Assembly (NCBI RefSeq): GCF_002105285.1
Contig: NZ_MUHR01000012.1
Span: 62,001-126,000 of the forward strand
Direction of reading: 5' to 3'
Length of the DNA stretch: 64,000 bases
From: Planktotalea arctica
Lineage (GTDB): Bacteria; Pseudomonadota; Alphaproteobacteria; Rhodobacterales; Rhodobacteraceae
Under the pieces are notes generated by a model that saw nothing but the letters and a program-made list of their open reading frames with translations, had not been told where the DNA came from and did no database searches. Made by a program: the position numbers and the translations under genes. Of the stretch, positions 1 through 9,171 are shown piece by piece (the stretch's first letter is position 1; every line of letters begins with the position of its first letter).

Positions 1-131
1 CGCGTGAACACCAGTTGATGCAGTGGATATCCGCCCGAGAGTTGCTTGATCAGCATGTCGTTGACGGAAATGGCGGCCATGCCGATCAGAATGAAAAAGA
101 TACCAAGGGTGGAGGAGTCGCGCTGTGCCAT
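1..131 (-). CDS. DMT (EamA) family transporter, N-terminal fragment
   Basis: Only the first 43 residues are inside the window; the gene runs off the left edge on the minus strand. The frame opens with ATG at 129-131 and encodes a polar start (MAQRDSSTLG) followed by a hydrophobic helix and the stretch VNDMLIKQLSGGYPLHQLVF. This is the typical first helix and loop of 10-TM drug/metabolite exporters of the EamA family: a first helix ending in N-D-x-x-x-K, then a YP-x-x-Q-x-x-F segment. The substrate cannot be told from this piece. It is divergent from the ABC exporter that follows. Confidence 0.7.
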   Translation of the reverse strand, partial: MAQRDSSTLGIFFILIGMAAISVNDMLIKQLSGGYPLHQLVFT

Positions 132-225
132 GGGCTTATGCCTATCGTTACGGTGCGCGCGGTGCTAGCTCAATTGCGACTGGCGTGCGAAGCGGATAGG
201 GACGGCGCAAACAAGGGGTATGGAT

Positions 226-1155
226 ATGGCAGCGATTTTGAGCGTGCGTGACTTGGTCAAGCGCTACGACGACGGGTTCGAAGCGCTGAGCGGTGTGAGC
301 CTTGAGATCGAGCAGGGCGAGATACTGGCGCTGTTGGGGCCGAATGGCGCTGGCAAGACCACGCTGATATCCACGATTTGCGGGATTACCGAGGGCACTA
401 GCGGCTCCGTCACTGTGGGCGGGCATGATATCGTCACCGGCTACCGCGAGGCGCGCCGGATGATTGGCCTTGTCCCGCAAGAGATCAACCTTGAGCCTTT
501 CGAGCGGGTGATCAACACCGTGCGTTTTTCACGCGGGCTTTTCGGCAAGCCCAAGGACGATGCGTTCTTGGAGAAAACTCTGCGCCAACTTTCCCTTTGG
601 GACAAGAAGGACAGCCGGATCATGGAGCTTTCGGGCGGTATGAAGCGGCGCGTTTTGATTGCCAAGGCGCTGAGCCATGAACCCGAAGTGCTCTTCCTCG
701 ATGAACCGAGCGCGGGCGTCGATGTGGAGCTGCGCAAGGACATGTGGGAGATTGTGGCAGGGCTGAAGGCCAGCGGTACGACGATCATTCTGACCACGCA
801 TTACATCGAAGAGGCAGAGGCGATTGCGGACCGTATCGGGGTGATCGCCAAAGGTGAATTGTTGCTGGTCGAGGAAAAGCAGGCGCTGATGACGCGCATG
901 GGGCAAAAGCAATTGCAGATTGATCTGACCGAGCCTGTGAGCAAATTGCCGAGCACGTTGGCGGGGTATGATCTGGACATCGCAGCCGATGGCATGGCGG
1001 TAATCTACAGCTACGACACCAGATCAGAGCGCACGGGCATCACAGGATTGCTGGCGGACTTGTCCAAGGCGGGGATGGTGATGCGTGATCTGCAAACCAA
1101 ACAATCGAGTCTTGAGGACATTTTCGTCGGCCTCGTCGCGGAGGACGCAGCATGA
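226..1155 (+). CDS. ABC-2 type exporter, ATP-binding subunit
   Basis: About 309 residues. Walker A (GPNGAGKTT), signature LSGGMKRR, Walker B followed by [11 protein letters not shown], and the H-loop TTHYIEEAE are all present. The ABC domain fills the first ~220 residues; a C-terminal extension of ~90 residues is typical of drug or polysaccharide ABC-2 exporters (YadG/CcmA/NodI-like). An in-frame ATG at 220 exists, but AAGGGG at 213-218 is correctly spaced only for the ATG at 226. The permease gene overlaps its stop codon by four bases, so the two proteins should form one exporter. The substrate is not predictable. Confidence 0.9.
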   Translation: MAAILSVRDLVKRYDDGFEALSGVSLEIEQGEILALLGPNGAGKTTLISTICGITEGTSGSVTVGGHDIVTGYREARRMIGLVPQEINLEPFERVINTVRFSRGLFGKPKDDAFLEKTLRQLSLWDKKDSRIMELSGGMKRRVLIAKALSHEPEVLFLDEPSAGVDVELRKDMWEIVAGLKASGTTIILTTHYIEEAEAIADRIGVIAKGELLLVEEKQALMTRMGQKQLQIDLTEPVSKLPSTLAGYDLDIAADGMAVIYSYDTRSERTGITGLLADLSKAGMVMRDLQTKQSSLEDIFVGLVAEDAA

Positions 1156-1913
1156 ACTGGCAAGCAATCAGGTCTATTTACACCTTTGAAATGGCACGCT
1201 TCTTTCGCACGCTGATGCAGAGCTTCATCTCGCCCGTTATTTCCACATCGCTCTATTTCGTGGTCTTTGGTGCGGCGATTGGGAGCCGGATCGACCAAGT
1301 CGACGGGGTCAGCTACGGCGCGTTCATCGTGCCCGGTTTGATCATGTTGAGCGTAATGACACAGGCGATTTCCAACGCCTCTTTCGGAATCTATTTCCCG
1401 AAATTCATCGGCACGATTTACGAGTTGCTCTCCGCGCCCGTCAACTTTCTGGAAATCGTTCTGGGCTATGTTGGGGCCGCAGCGACAAAGGCACTGTTCA
1501 TCGGGATCGTCATTCTTGCGACATCTGCGCTCTTCGTTGATCTGGAAATCCAGCATCCCTTTGCGATGATGGCCTTTATGGTTCTGACCTGCATCAGCTT
1601 TTCGTTGTTCGGGTTCATCATCGGCATCTGGGCGCAGAATTTCGAGCAACTCCAGCTCATACCGCTGCTGATCGTCACGCCCTTGGTGTTTCTTGGCGGC
1701 TCGTTCTATTCGATCTCGATGCTGCCGCCAGTCTGGCAAACGATCACACTGTTCAACCCTGTGGTCTACCTGATCTCGGGCTTTCGGTGGGCATTTTTCG
1801 GCATGGCGGACGTGCCGATCGGGTTGAGCCTTCTGGCAATCGCAGGATTTACCGGCCTGTGCATGATCGCAGTTTGGTGGATTTTCAAAACTGGCTGGCG
1901 CATTCGTAAGTGA
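1152..1913 (+). CDS. ABC-2 type exporter, permease subunit
   Basis: 253 residues with about six hydrophobic helices and the ABC2_membrane layout (YadH/NodJ-like). An amphipathic N-terminus ([20 protein letters not shown]) precedes the first helix, and the conserved [16 protein letters not shown] loop near residue 185 lies before the last helices. Translation is coupled to the ATPase gene by an ATGA overlap. The pair is probably a complete heterotetrameric exporter; no accessory protein is encoded next to it. Confidence 0.88.
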   Translation: MNWQAIRSIYTFEMARFFRTLMQSFISPVISTSLYFVVFGAAIGSRIDQVDGVSYGAFIVPGLIMLSVMTQAISNASFGIYFPKFIGTIYELLSAPVNFLEIVLGYVGAAATKALFIGIVILATSALFVDLEIQHPFAMMAFMVLTCISFSLFGFIIGIWAQNFEQLQLIPLLIVTPLVFLGGSFYSISMLPPVWQTITLFNPVVYLISGFRWAFFGMADVPIGLSLLAIAGFTGLCMIAVWWIFKTGWRIRK

Positions 1914-1977
1914 GACACGCAAGATTATATCCTGCGCCCTCCTTGTTTCGCGCGCTGCGGCGATCTACATCGACTTG

Positions 1978-2775
1978 ATGAAACGCTATCTTCCCTTCAT
2001 GAAATCGGACCCTTTGGTCGCGGTTATCCGTCTCTCCGGTGCGATCGGCACGGGAGGGCGCGGCTCGCTCAGTGACGAGGCGCTGGCACCTGTGATCGAA
2101 AAAGCCTTTTCGCGCGGCAAGCCCGATGCGGTAGCGCTACAGATCAACTCGCCCGGGGGAAGCCCCGTGCAAAGTTCGCTGATCGGCGCGCGCATATCTC
2201 GCCTCGCACAGGAGAAGAACGTGCCGGTTTATGCCTTCGTCGAGGATGTGGCAGCCTCGGGCGGCTATTGGCTCGCGGCGGCGGCGGACGAGATTTATGC
2301 GGACGACAGCTCTGTGCTTGGCTCTATCGGGGTGATTTCGGCCGGTTTTGGCGCGCACGTGTTCCTCGCGCGCCAAGGAATCGAGCGGCGTGTGCATACG
2401 GCGGGCAAGTCCAAATCCATGCTCGATCCGTTCCAGCCGCAGGATGAGGCGGATGTAGCGCGGCTCAAATCGATGCTGGAGCAGATTCACATCAATTTTA
2501 TCCGCCACGTACAGCAGCGACGCGGCGACAAGCTTGATGATAGCAAGGATTTGTTCACCGGCGATATCTGGATCGGCAGCGCGGCGCAGGAGGTCGGCTT
2601 GATCGACGGAATCGCGCATCTGGTGCCGGCGATGAAGGCGCGTTTTGGCGATAAGGTGAAGTTTCGCCGCTACGGCCCCAAGCGCGGCTGGATGAGCCGC
2701 TTCGGTGCGAGCCTTGCCACGGACGCGCTTGCAGGGATCGAGGAGCGCGCTGAGTTCGCGCGCTACGGTCTTTAG
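1978..2775 (+). CDS. S49 family serine peptidase (short SppA/SohB-like)
   Basis: 265 residues. The frame has the S49 Ser-Lys dyad: Ser94 in AASGGYW and Lys146 in AGKSKSMLDPF, 52 residues apart as in Bacillus SppA. The oxyanion-side motif INSPGG is at 57-61. Such proteins cleave signal-peptide remnants or membrane-protein fragments. No clear N-terminal membrane anchor is visible, so the protein may be cytoplasmic or peripheral. A TTG at 1975 directly precedes the chosen ATG. The next small gene begins on the base after this stop codon. Confidence 0.88.
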   Translation: MKRYLPFMKSDPLVAVIRLSGAIGTGGRGSLSDEALAPVIEKAFSRGKPDAVALQINSPGGSPVQSSLIGARISRLAQEKNVPVYAFVEDVAASGGYWLAAAADEIYADDSSVLGSIGVISAGFGAHVFLARQGIERRVHTAGKSKSMLDPFQPQDEADVARLKSMLEQIHINFIRHVQQRRGDKLDDSKDLFTGDIWIGSAAQEVGLIDGIAHLVPAMKARFGDKVKFRRYGPKRGWMSRFGASLATDALAGIEERAEFARYGL

Positions 2776-2943
2776 GTGATATTCAAGATTGTTACATTTT
2801 TCCTGATCGGAATGGGTGTGCTGGCGATGTTCGGCAAGCTGACGTTTCCGGGGCAAAAGCGTTTGCAAAACGCGAAATGCAAGAGATGCGGGCGTTACAA
2901 GATCGGCCGCGGGCCGTGTAACTGCAGCAAGAAAAAAGGCTAG
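2776..2943 (+). CDS. Small membrane-anchored Cys-rich protein (55 aa)
   Basis: A GTG-started frame of 55 codons begins on the base after the peptidase stop and ends three bases before the antiporter start, so it fills the gap exactly. It has one hydrophobic helix (residues 3-20, ending in VLAMFGKL), a short linker, and a basic C-terminal half with two Cys pairs: C-x2-C at 35-38 and C-x-C at 48-50, spaced like a zinc ribbon. The tail is Lys-rich (SKKKG). The spacing, coding-like composition and paired cysteines argue for a real gene. I believe similar small proteins occur next to this antiporter in relatives, but I cannot check that. Function unknown. Confidence 0.7.
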   Translation: MIFKIVTFFLIGMGVLAMFGKLTFPGQKRLQNAKCKRCGRYKIGRGPCNCSKKKG

Positions 2944-2946
2944 AAC

Positions 2947-3903
2947 ATGATGGCATGGCTTCTGTGCGCTTTGGGGTTGGTGATCTTGCTGCTGGCAGGG
3001 GATGCGCTGGTGAAGGGCGCAGTAAACCTGAGCTTGCGCGTCGGCATTCCTGCGCTCATCGTGAGCCTGACCATCGTGGCCTTTGGCACCTCTGCGCCCG
3101 AGTTGTTGATCGCCATCAATTCTGTGCTGGAGAACAAGCCTGACATCGCCATGGGCAATGTTGTTGGCTCGAATACTGCCAATATCCTTTTGGTTCTGGG
3201 TTTTCCCGCAATCCTTGCAACGCTGCACACCTCCGAGTGCAACACGCGCAAAACCTATGTTTACATGATGATCGCAAGCGTTCTGTTCATCGCGCTGGCC
3301 TTTACCGGAAGTTTCGGCACTTGGCAGGCGATGGTTTTGCTGGCGGCGTTGGCGTTCGTTCTTCTGGACGCTCTGCGCGATGCGCATCAACACCGCAAAG
3401 GCGCGGCGCTGGCGGCGGTCGAGGACGAGGAAGAGGTCGAGGGCGCGGACCCGAATATGGCGTGGTGGCAGATCATCTTGTTCTTGCTGCTTGGCCTTGT
3501 TGGCCTGCCGCTTGGCGCGGATTTGCTGGTGGACAACGCATCCTTGATTGCGCGCGAATATGGCGTGAGTGAAACGGTGATCGGCCTGACACTTGTTGCG
3601 CTTGGAACGTCCCTGCCGGAGCTTGCCACGACAACCATGGCGGCACTGCGCCGTCAGGCAGATGTTGCGCTGGGTAATGTGATCGGCTCTAACATGTTCA
3701 ATTTGCTTGCGATTGTCGGGATCGCGGCGCTGATCGGGCCTATTCCTGTCGCGCCAGAGTTTCTGCGCTTTGATCTTTGGGTGATGCTGGGGGCTTCGGT
3801 TCTGATCCTGCCATTCGTGTTCTGGGGTTGGAATATCACGCGTCCCTGGGGCATCGCACTGACGGCTGCCTATCTAGGCTATATCGCGATCGTGCTGTTT
3901 TAG
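2947..3903 (+). CDS. Calcium/sodium antiporter, CaCA family (YrbG-like)
   Basis: 318 residues with two homologous halves of about five helices each. The alpha-repeats are clear: AFGTSAPELL with GNVVGSNTAN in the first half and ALGTSLPELAT with GNVIGSNMFN in the second. Their acidic residues are the ion ligands of the CaCA family. An acidic cytosolic loop (EDEEEVEGAD, ~residues 158-168) separates the halves. It exchanges cations across the inner membrane, probably Na+ for Ca2+. It is likely cotranscribed with the two genes upstream. Confidence 0.92.
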   Translation: MMAWLLCALGLVILLLAGDALVKGAVNLSLRVGIPALIVSLTIVAFGTSAPELLIAINSVLENKPDIAMGNVVGSNTANILLVLGFPAILATLHTSECNTRKTYVYMMIASVLFIALAFTGSFGTWQAMVLLAALAFVLLDALRDAHQHRKGAALAAVEDEEEVEGADPNMAWWQIILFLLLGLVGLPLGADLLVDNASLIAREYGVSETVIGLTLVALGTSLPELATTTMAALRRQADVALGNVIGSNMFNLLAIVGIAALIGPIPVAPEFLRFDLWVMLGASVLILPFVFWGWNITRPWGIALTAAYLGYIAIVLF

Positions 3904-4229
3904 AGCGCGCGTAGCCACTGCTGCGAGGCTGCCCTTAGGTTAATAGATGCAAAAGTTTTGCACTTTCGGTTCAGGGCGGTCATCATTCTTACTAAAACCT
4001 TAACAAATTCAATAATTTACAATATATCTTTTGATTTATTATTTAAAATCAATGACTTAGATATCTGCCTGTTTTTTGAGCAATCATGTGAAGTGTGCCG
4101 AAACTAAAGGAAATTCCCATATTGGTGCAAACTACCCTCAGAGTTATCCACAGAAAACGTGGATGCCTTTTGTCTTGCCCTGCGCACTGAGCCATTGCAG
4201 CGCCACATGAAGAATCATATCTCTGAGGT
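3904..4229. other. AT-rich intergenic region with palindrome and a consensus DnaA box
   Basis: 326 bases without a convincing gene. It holds a 15-base palindrome, TGCAAAAGTTTTGCA, at 3948-3962; a strongly AT-rich stretch at about 3985-4070 that stands out from the GC-rich surroundings; and a perfect TTATCCACA DnaA box at 4144-4152. The uvrC promoter must also lie here. The combination of AT-rich DNA and a DnaA box recalls replication-control sites, but only one box is seen, so an origin is not supported. Confidence 0.6.
4144..4152 (+). promoter_or_regulatory. Consensus DnaA box TTATCCACA
   Basis: Exact match to the high-affinity DnaA box (TTATNCACA), 78 bases before the uvrC start and about 75 bases after the AT-rich tract. 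It could mediate DnaA-dependent control of uvrC, or act as a titration site. Confidence 0.5.
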
Positions 4230-6107
4230 ATGAGCGTACCCCTAGATCAAACGAGTGACAGCCCGCCGCGCGGACCGAGCGTGATTCAGGCCTATCTGAG
4301 GACGCTTGACAGCTCGCCAGGTGTGTATCGCATGCTCGACGAACAGAGCCGCGTTCTATACGTCGGCAAGGCGCGCAACCTGCGGGCACGCGTGTCTAAC
4401 TATGCGCGCGAGAGCGGTCATTCGGGGCGCATCGCGACAATGATCGCGCAGACCACCTCGATGATGTTCCTGACGACCAGGACAGAAACAGAGGCGTTGC
4501 TGCTAGAGCAAAACCTGATCAAGCAGTTGAAACCCAAGTATAACGTGCTGCTTCGTGACGATAAGAGTTTCCCGAATATATTGGTCAGCAAAGATCATGG
4601 CTATCCGATGATCCGCAAACACCGCGGTGCCAAAAAGGACAAGGGCGCGTATTATGGTCCCTTCGCTTCGGCAGGTGCGGTAAATCGCACGCTGAACCAG
4701 TTGCAACGCGCGTTCCAACTGCGCGATTGTACGGATTCGAGCTTTTCTGTACGTACGCGGCCCTGTTTGCAGCATCAGATCAAGCGCTGCTCTGCGCCTT
4801 GCGTTGGGAAAATTTCTGAGGCGGACTACGCCAAGACCGTGCGCGATGCGGAGCGGTTCCTGTCCGGTAAATCGACTGATCTGCAAGGCGAGTTGGCTGA
4901 ACAGATGGCGAAAGCCTCCGAGGAAATGGAGTTCGAGCGCGCAGCGGCTTTGCGGGATCGTATTCGAGCGTTAACGCAGGTGCAAACCTCACAAGGGATC
5001 AACCCGCGCGGCGTGTCCGAGGCGGATGTGATCGCGCTTCATATGGAGGGTGGGCAGGCCTGCGTGCAGGTCTTCTTTATTCGCGCAAACCAGAACTGGG
5101 GCAACAAGGACTACTATCCGCGCCTCGCGGCGGATGTGGACGAGGCAGAGGTCATAGAGGCGTTTCTGGGTCAGTTCTATGATAGTAAAGACCCGCCGCG
5201 GCAGATTTTGCTAAGTCATGCTTTGGCAAATGAGGATTTGATGCTGAATGCTTTGGCGCAAAAGCTGGGCAAGAAGGTCGAGATACTCGTGCCCCAGCGC
5301 GGCGAGAAAGCGGAAATCATGGACGGTGCTTTGCGCAATGCGCGCGAAAGCCTTGCGCGTAAAATGGCGGAAACGCAGGCGCAAAGTAAACTGCTCAAGG
5401 GGGTCGCTGAAGCGTTTGGACTGGAAAAGGTGCCCGCGCGGATCGAGGTCTACGACAACTCGCATATACAGGGTGCACACGCGGTTGGCGGGATGATCGT
5501 GGCGGGGCCTGAGGGGTTCATCAAGAACGCGTACCGCAAGTTCAACATCAAGGGCGATGATCTGACGCCGGGTGATGATTTTGGCATGATGAAGGAAGTC
5601 ATGGCGCGGCGATTCAAGCGGTTGATGAAGGAAGACCCTGATCGCGAGAAAGGTGATTGGCCGGATTTGCTGCTGATCGATGGCGGCGCGGGGCAGGTGA
5701 GTGCGGTACGCGAGATTATGGAAAAGCTGGGCGTCGGAGATATTCCGATGGTGGGCGTGGCCAAGGGCGTGGACCGCGATGCGGGCAAGGAAGAATTCTA
5801 CCGCACGGGCCAGCGCCCCTTTGCGCTGCGCCATAATGATCCTGTATTGTATTTCATCCAGCGTATGCGCGACGAGGTGCACCGTTTTGCCATTGGCACG
5901 CACCGCGCGAAACGCAGCAAGGCGATTGGCGCAACGCCGCTCGATGATGTGCCCGGCGTTGGTGCAGGGCGTAAACGCGCGTTGCTGGCTCATTTCGGAT
6001 CGGCCAAGGCTGTCGCGCGTGCGAATTTGGTGGATTTGAAAGCGGTTGATGGTGTGTCAGCTGCTTTGGCGCAGGTGATTTACGATTATTTTCATGAGCG
6101 CGGGTGA
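4230..6107 (+). CDS. uvrC: Excinuclease ABC subunit C
   Basis: 625 residues, normal length for UvrC. The GIY-YIG nuclease domain is at about 29-110 (SPGVYRMLD, VLYVGKARNLRARV). A UVR UvrB-binding motif follows near 230 (AEQMAKASEEMEFERAAALRDRI). The RNase-H-like second nuclease domain comes next (IEVYDNSHIQGAHAVGGMIV, LLLIDGGAGQVSA). Tandem helix-hairpin-helix motifs close the protein (DDVPGVGAGRKRALLAHFGS). It makes the dual incisions of nucleotide excision repair on UvrB-DNA. A DnaA box lies upstream. Confidence 0.97.
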   Translation: MSVPLDQTSDSPPRGPSVIQAYLRTLDSSPGVYRMLDEQSRVLYVGKARNLRARVSNYARESGHSGRIATMIAQTTSMMFLTTRTETEALLLEQNLIKQLKPKYNVLLRDDKSFPNILVSKDHGYPMIRKHRGAKKDKGAYYGPFASAGAVNRTLNQLQRAFQLRDCTDSSFSVRTRPCLQHQIKRCSAPCVGKISEADYAKTVRDAERFLSGKSTDLQGELAEQMAKASEEMEFERAAALRDRIRALTQVQTSQGINPRGVSEADVIALHMEGGQACVQVFFIRANQNWGNKDYYPRLAADVDEAEVIEAFLGQFYDSKDPPRQILLSHALANEDLMLNALAQKLGKKVEILVPQRGEKAEIMDGALRNARESLARKMAETQAQSKLLKGVAEAFGLEKVPARIEVYDNSHIQGAHAVGGMIVAGPEGFIKNAYRKFNIKGDDLTPGDDFGMMKEVMARRFKRLMKEDPDREKGDWPDLLLIDGGAGQVSAVREIMEKLGVGDIPMVGVAKGVDRDAGKEEFYRTGQRPFALRHNDPVLYFIQRMRDEVHRFAIGTHRAKRSKAIGATPLDDVPGVGAGRKRALLAHFGSAKAVARANLVDLKAVDGVSAALAQVIYDYFHERG

Positions 6108-6158
6108 TCTTGATGAATGCGCTAAAGCGCATGCAGGATGAGCCGCCAGGGCGGCAGA

Positions 6159-6203
6159 TTGGGGCGCTGCCCCAAACCCCGGAGTTTAAAGAGCAAGATG
6201 AAG
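6159..6203. repeat. Dispersed palindromic repeat, degenerate copy
   Basis: A GGGGCGCTGCCCC palindrome followed by CCCCGGAGTTTA and a tail ending AAGATGAAG. The tail matches that of the copies at 9897-9962 and 44744-44807, but the internal variable hairpin of those copies is missing. A separate small hairpin, GCCGCC-AG-GGCGGC, precedes it at 6142-6155. It fills the space between uvrC and the helicase gene. Confidence 0.55.
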
Positions 6204-6291
6204 TTGCTGCGGTGCGGCATCTTGGGATTGGGGCTATACTTATCAGTGCAAAGTCCTTATGCGCGAGGCTTGTTCGAACGGCAGGTATGCA

Positions 6292-8445
6292 ATGACTGAT
6301 TTTCTAAACGTGATCCCGACACTGAACGAGGCGCTGAGCGCCAAAGGCTATAAAACGCTGACGCCTGTGCAGGTGGAAGTGTCCAAGCCTGAATTCTTGG
6401 ATCAGGATTTGCTTGTGTCTGCGCAGACCGGCTCTGGCAAGACGGTGGCTTTTGGCCTTGCGATCGCGCCAACCATTCTGGAAGAGAACGGCAGCTTTGA
6501 GCGCGCGGCGACGCCGCTGGCCTTGGTAATTGCGCCGACACGCGAGTTGGCTTTGCAAGTGAAGCGTGAGTTTGACTGGTTGTTTGCGCCTGCGGGCGTT
6601 GTCGTAGCATCCACTGTGGGCGGCATGGATTCGCGCACGGAGCGTCGTAGCCTTGAGCGCGGGGCACATATTGTTGTCGCAACGCCCGGTCGCCTTCGGG
6701 ATCACATCATGCGCGGGGCGATTGATTTGTCTGCGCTTCGTGCGGTTGTTCTGGATGAAGCTGACGAGATGCTCGACATGGGTTTCTCTGAAGATCTGGA
6801 GTTCATTCTGGACGCCACGCCACCAGAGCGCCGTACATTGATGTTTTCTGCCACGGTGCCGCGCGGGATTGCCAAGCTGGCGCAAAAGTACCAGCGCAGT
6901 GATACCAAGCGCGTCGAGACCGGCGGCGAAGGTCCACAGCACGCGGATATTACCTACCGCGCTTTGACAGTGGCGCCCTCTGACACCGAGAACGCGATCA
7001 TCAACACGCTGCGCTATTACGAGGCGCAGAATGCGATTGTTTTTGCTAACACGCGCGCCATGGTTGCGCGCTTGACGGCACGGTTTTCGAACCGTGGATT
7101 TTCGGTTGTTTCGCTGTCGGGCGAGTTGTCCCAGAACGAACGCACACATGCTTTGCAAGCGATGCGCGACGGGCGTGCACGGGTTTGCGTAGCGACGGAT
7201 GTGGCCGCGCGCGGGATCGATTTGCCCAACCTGGAGTTGGTGATCCATGCTGATTTGCCATCGAACGGCGAAACACTGCTGCACCGCTCTGGACGAACGG
7301 GCCGCGCTGGTCGCAAGGGAATTTCCGCGCTGATCGTGCCCGGGCGACAAAAGTCCAAGGCAGAGCGTTTGCTCAAGTTTGCCAAGCTACAGGCAGAGTG
7401 GGCCAACGCGCCCTCGGCCGAGGATGTTTTGGCGCGCGATGAAGAGCGTATGCTGAACAATGACACCTGGACAGAGGCGCTGAGCGAGGATGAGACATCC
7501 TTCGCAGGCAAGCTGTTGGCGCAGTACAAGCCCGAGCAGATCGCAGCTGCGTTCTTGCGCCTGCACCGCGCGCAGCACTCTGCACCCGAGCAATTGGGCG
7601 AAGTCGTGGATTCCGGTCCACGCGGCAAGCGCGAGCCGCGCGAGGCACGCGCACCGCGTGATTTCGGGCCAAGCTCATGGTTTTCGCTCTCGCTGGGCCG
7701 CAAGCACAAGGCAGAGCCGCGTTGGCTGTTGCCGATGCTGTGCCGCAACGGGAACATCTCCAAGGACGATATCGGCGCGATACGCGTCCAATATCAGGAG
7801 ACCTTTGTGGAGGTGCAAACCTCTGCGGTGGAGCGCATGAAGAAGGAACTGGGCGAGGGTATGAACCTTGAGCAGGGGGCGAGCCTTACCGAATTGCCGG
7901 GCAAGCCTGACTTTGATGCGTCGCCAAACGGGCCGCCTGCCGACGGGGTGGCAAAGCCCTATAACAAAGGTCCGCGCGCGGACAAGCCGCGCTATGACAA
8001 GCCCAAGGGTGATAAACCGAGCTACGACAAGCCGAGCTACGACAAGCCGAAGTTCGATAAACCCAAGGGTGACAAACCGGCCTTCGATAAACCCAAGTTT
8101 GATAAGCCCAAAGGCAAGCCCGCTTACAAGGCGGACAAACCGGGCAAGAACGATCCGCGCCCGCCAAAGCATGCTGCCAAATCTGGCACGCCAAAGCCAA
8201 AGCCTGCGCGCGCGCCAAGCCCTGTAGATACGGGCGCGGTTGCTCCCAAAGCGACAGCAGCCCCCAAGCCAAAGAGCCGCAAGGGTGCGATCGATCCCTC
8301 CAAGCCCATGGGCGAGCGCAAAGCACGCGTGAAGGCGGCGGCGGGCAAGCCCAAGGCCGGCGAGAGCAAGCCCTACAACGTCAAAACACGCGCTGGCAAA
8401 GGCCCCGACGCGCGCCCCATGCGCAAAGCGCCGCGCAAGCCGTAA
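6292..8445 (+). CDS. DEAD-box RNA helicase, DbpA-like, with long repetitive basic tail
   Basis: 717 residues from the ATG at 6292 (an upstream in-frame ATG at 6259 lacks homologous-looking sequence). Helicase core: AQTGSGKT, PTRELALQ, TPGRLRD, DEADEMLDMGF, SAT, RGIDLPNL and HRSGRTGRAGR. A DbpA-type RNA-binding domain follows at ~465-530 (SSWFSLSLGRKHKAEPRWLLP, then RVQYQETFVEV). The last ~170 residues are low-complexity, built of repeated Y/F-DKPKGDKP-like units and then Lys/Pro/Ala-rich sequence. It probably acts in ribosome assembly or RNA remodelling; the tail should be disordered and bind RNA. Confidence 0.92.
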   Translation: MTDFLNVIPTLNEALSAKGYKTLTPVQVEVSKPEFLDQDLLVSAQTGSGKTVAFGLAIAPTILEENGSFERAATPLALVIAPTRELALQVKREFDWLFAPAGVVVASTVGGMDSRTERRSLERGAHIVVATPGRLRDHIMRGAIDLSALRAVVLDEADEMLDMGFSEDLEFILDATPPERRTLMFSATVPRGIAKLAQKYQRSDTKRVETGGEGPQHADITYRALTVAPSDTENAIINTLRYYEAQNAIVFANTRAMVARLTARFSNRGFSVVSLSGELSQNERTHALQAMRDGRARVCVATDVAARGIDLPNLELVIHADLPSNGETLLHRSGRTGRAGRKGISALIVPGRQKSKAERLLKFAKLQAEWANAPSAEDVLARDEERMLNNDTWTEALSEDETSFAGKLLAQYKPEQIAAAFLRLHRAQHSAPEQLGEVVDSGPRGKREPREARAPRDFGPSSWFSLSLGRKHKAEPRWLLPMLCRNGNISKDDIGAIRVQYQETFVEVQTSAVERMKKELGEGMNLEQGASLTELPGKPDFDASPNGPPADGVAKPYNKGPRADKPRYDKPKGDKPSYDKPSYDKPKFDKPKGDKPAFDKPKFDKPKGKPAYKADKPGKNDPRPPKHAAKSGTPKPKPARAPSPVDTGAVAPKATAAPKPKSRKGAIDPSKPMGERKARVKAAAGKPKAGESKPYNVKTRAGKGPDARPMRKAPRKP

Positions 8446-8505
8446 AGCAATTCTTAAAGCGGGCTTGCGGGCGATATGGGGACCGCCTAGGTATTGGGCA
8501 TGACC

Positions 8506-9171
8506 ATGACGATCCCAAATATGCTAACCGTGCTCCGGCTGCTCGCAGCGCCGGGGGTGGCGGTGATGTTCTTGTACTTCACACGCCCTTATGCAGATTG
8601 GTTCGCGCTGACGCTTTTCGTGTTTGCTGCGCTGACCGATTGGCTTGACGGATATCTCGCGCGCTCGTGGAAGCAGGAAACCAAGCTGGGTGCGATGCTC
8701 GATCCGATTGCAGATAAGGCGATGGTGGTGATCGCGTTGATGGTAATCGTCGGCTTTTCTGATCAGAACTGGACACCATGGCTGGTGTTGCCAGCAACCG
8801 TGATCCTGTTTCGCGAAGTATTTGTATCAGGATTGCGCGAGTTTCTGGGCGAGACCGCAGGGACGCTCAAGGTGACGTCTTTGGCGAAGTGGAAAACCAC
8901 AGCTCAGATGGTCGCCATTTCGGTGCTGTTTTCCAAGGGTATCTTTGAGCATCATCTTGGCATGTCCGCCTGGGGTATGGATCAAGCGATGTTTGATGCG
9001 ATTCTAAGCGGCGAAGTCGAAGATGTGCTTGGGCTTGGCTGGAAATATGATGGGTATATTTGGTCAGGGCGGATCGGTCTGTGGCTGCTCTGGATTGCAG
9101 CTGCGCTGACTTTGCTGTCGGGCTGGGATTACTTTCGCAAAGCGTTGCCGCATTTGAAGGAAAACGCATGA
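8506..9171 (+). CDS. pgsA: CDP-diacylglycerol--glycerol-3-phosphate 3-phosphatidyltransferase
   Basis: 221 residues from the ATG at 8506; ATG 8500 and TTG 8494 are in-frame alternatives. The complete CDP-alcohol phosphatidyltransferase motif D-G-x2-A-R-x8-G-x3-D-x3-D is present (DGYLARSWKQETKLGAMLD). Several membrane helices and an N-terminal IPNMLTVLRLLAAPG typical of PgsA are seen. It makes phosphatidylglycerophosphate, the committed step to phosphatidylglycerol and cardiolipin, in the inner membrane. moaD overlaps its stop codon by four bases. Confidence 0.95.
   Translation: MTIPNMLTVLRLLAAPGVAVMFLYFTRPYADWFALTLFVFAALTDWLDGYLARSWKQETKLGAMLDPIADKAMVVIALMVIVGFSDQNWTPWLVLPATVILFREVFVSGLREFLGETAGTLKVTSLAKWKTTAQMVAISVLFSKGIFEHHLGMSAWGMDQAMFDAILSGEVEDVLGLGWKYDGYIWSGRIGLWLLWIAAALTLLSGWDYFRKALPHLKENA

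Noticed and set aside
3904-4229. Chromosomal replication origin
   Set aside because: Only one exact DnaA box is present, there is no box cluster, and the flanking genes are not the ones usually found beside alphaproteobacterial origins. Kept as a regulatory observation.
6104-6295. Possible 63-residue gene between uvrC and the helicase
   Set aside because: It reads through the palindromic repeat, has no good ribosome-binding site and overlaps the helicase start. The repeat explains the sequence better.
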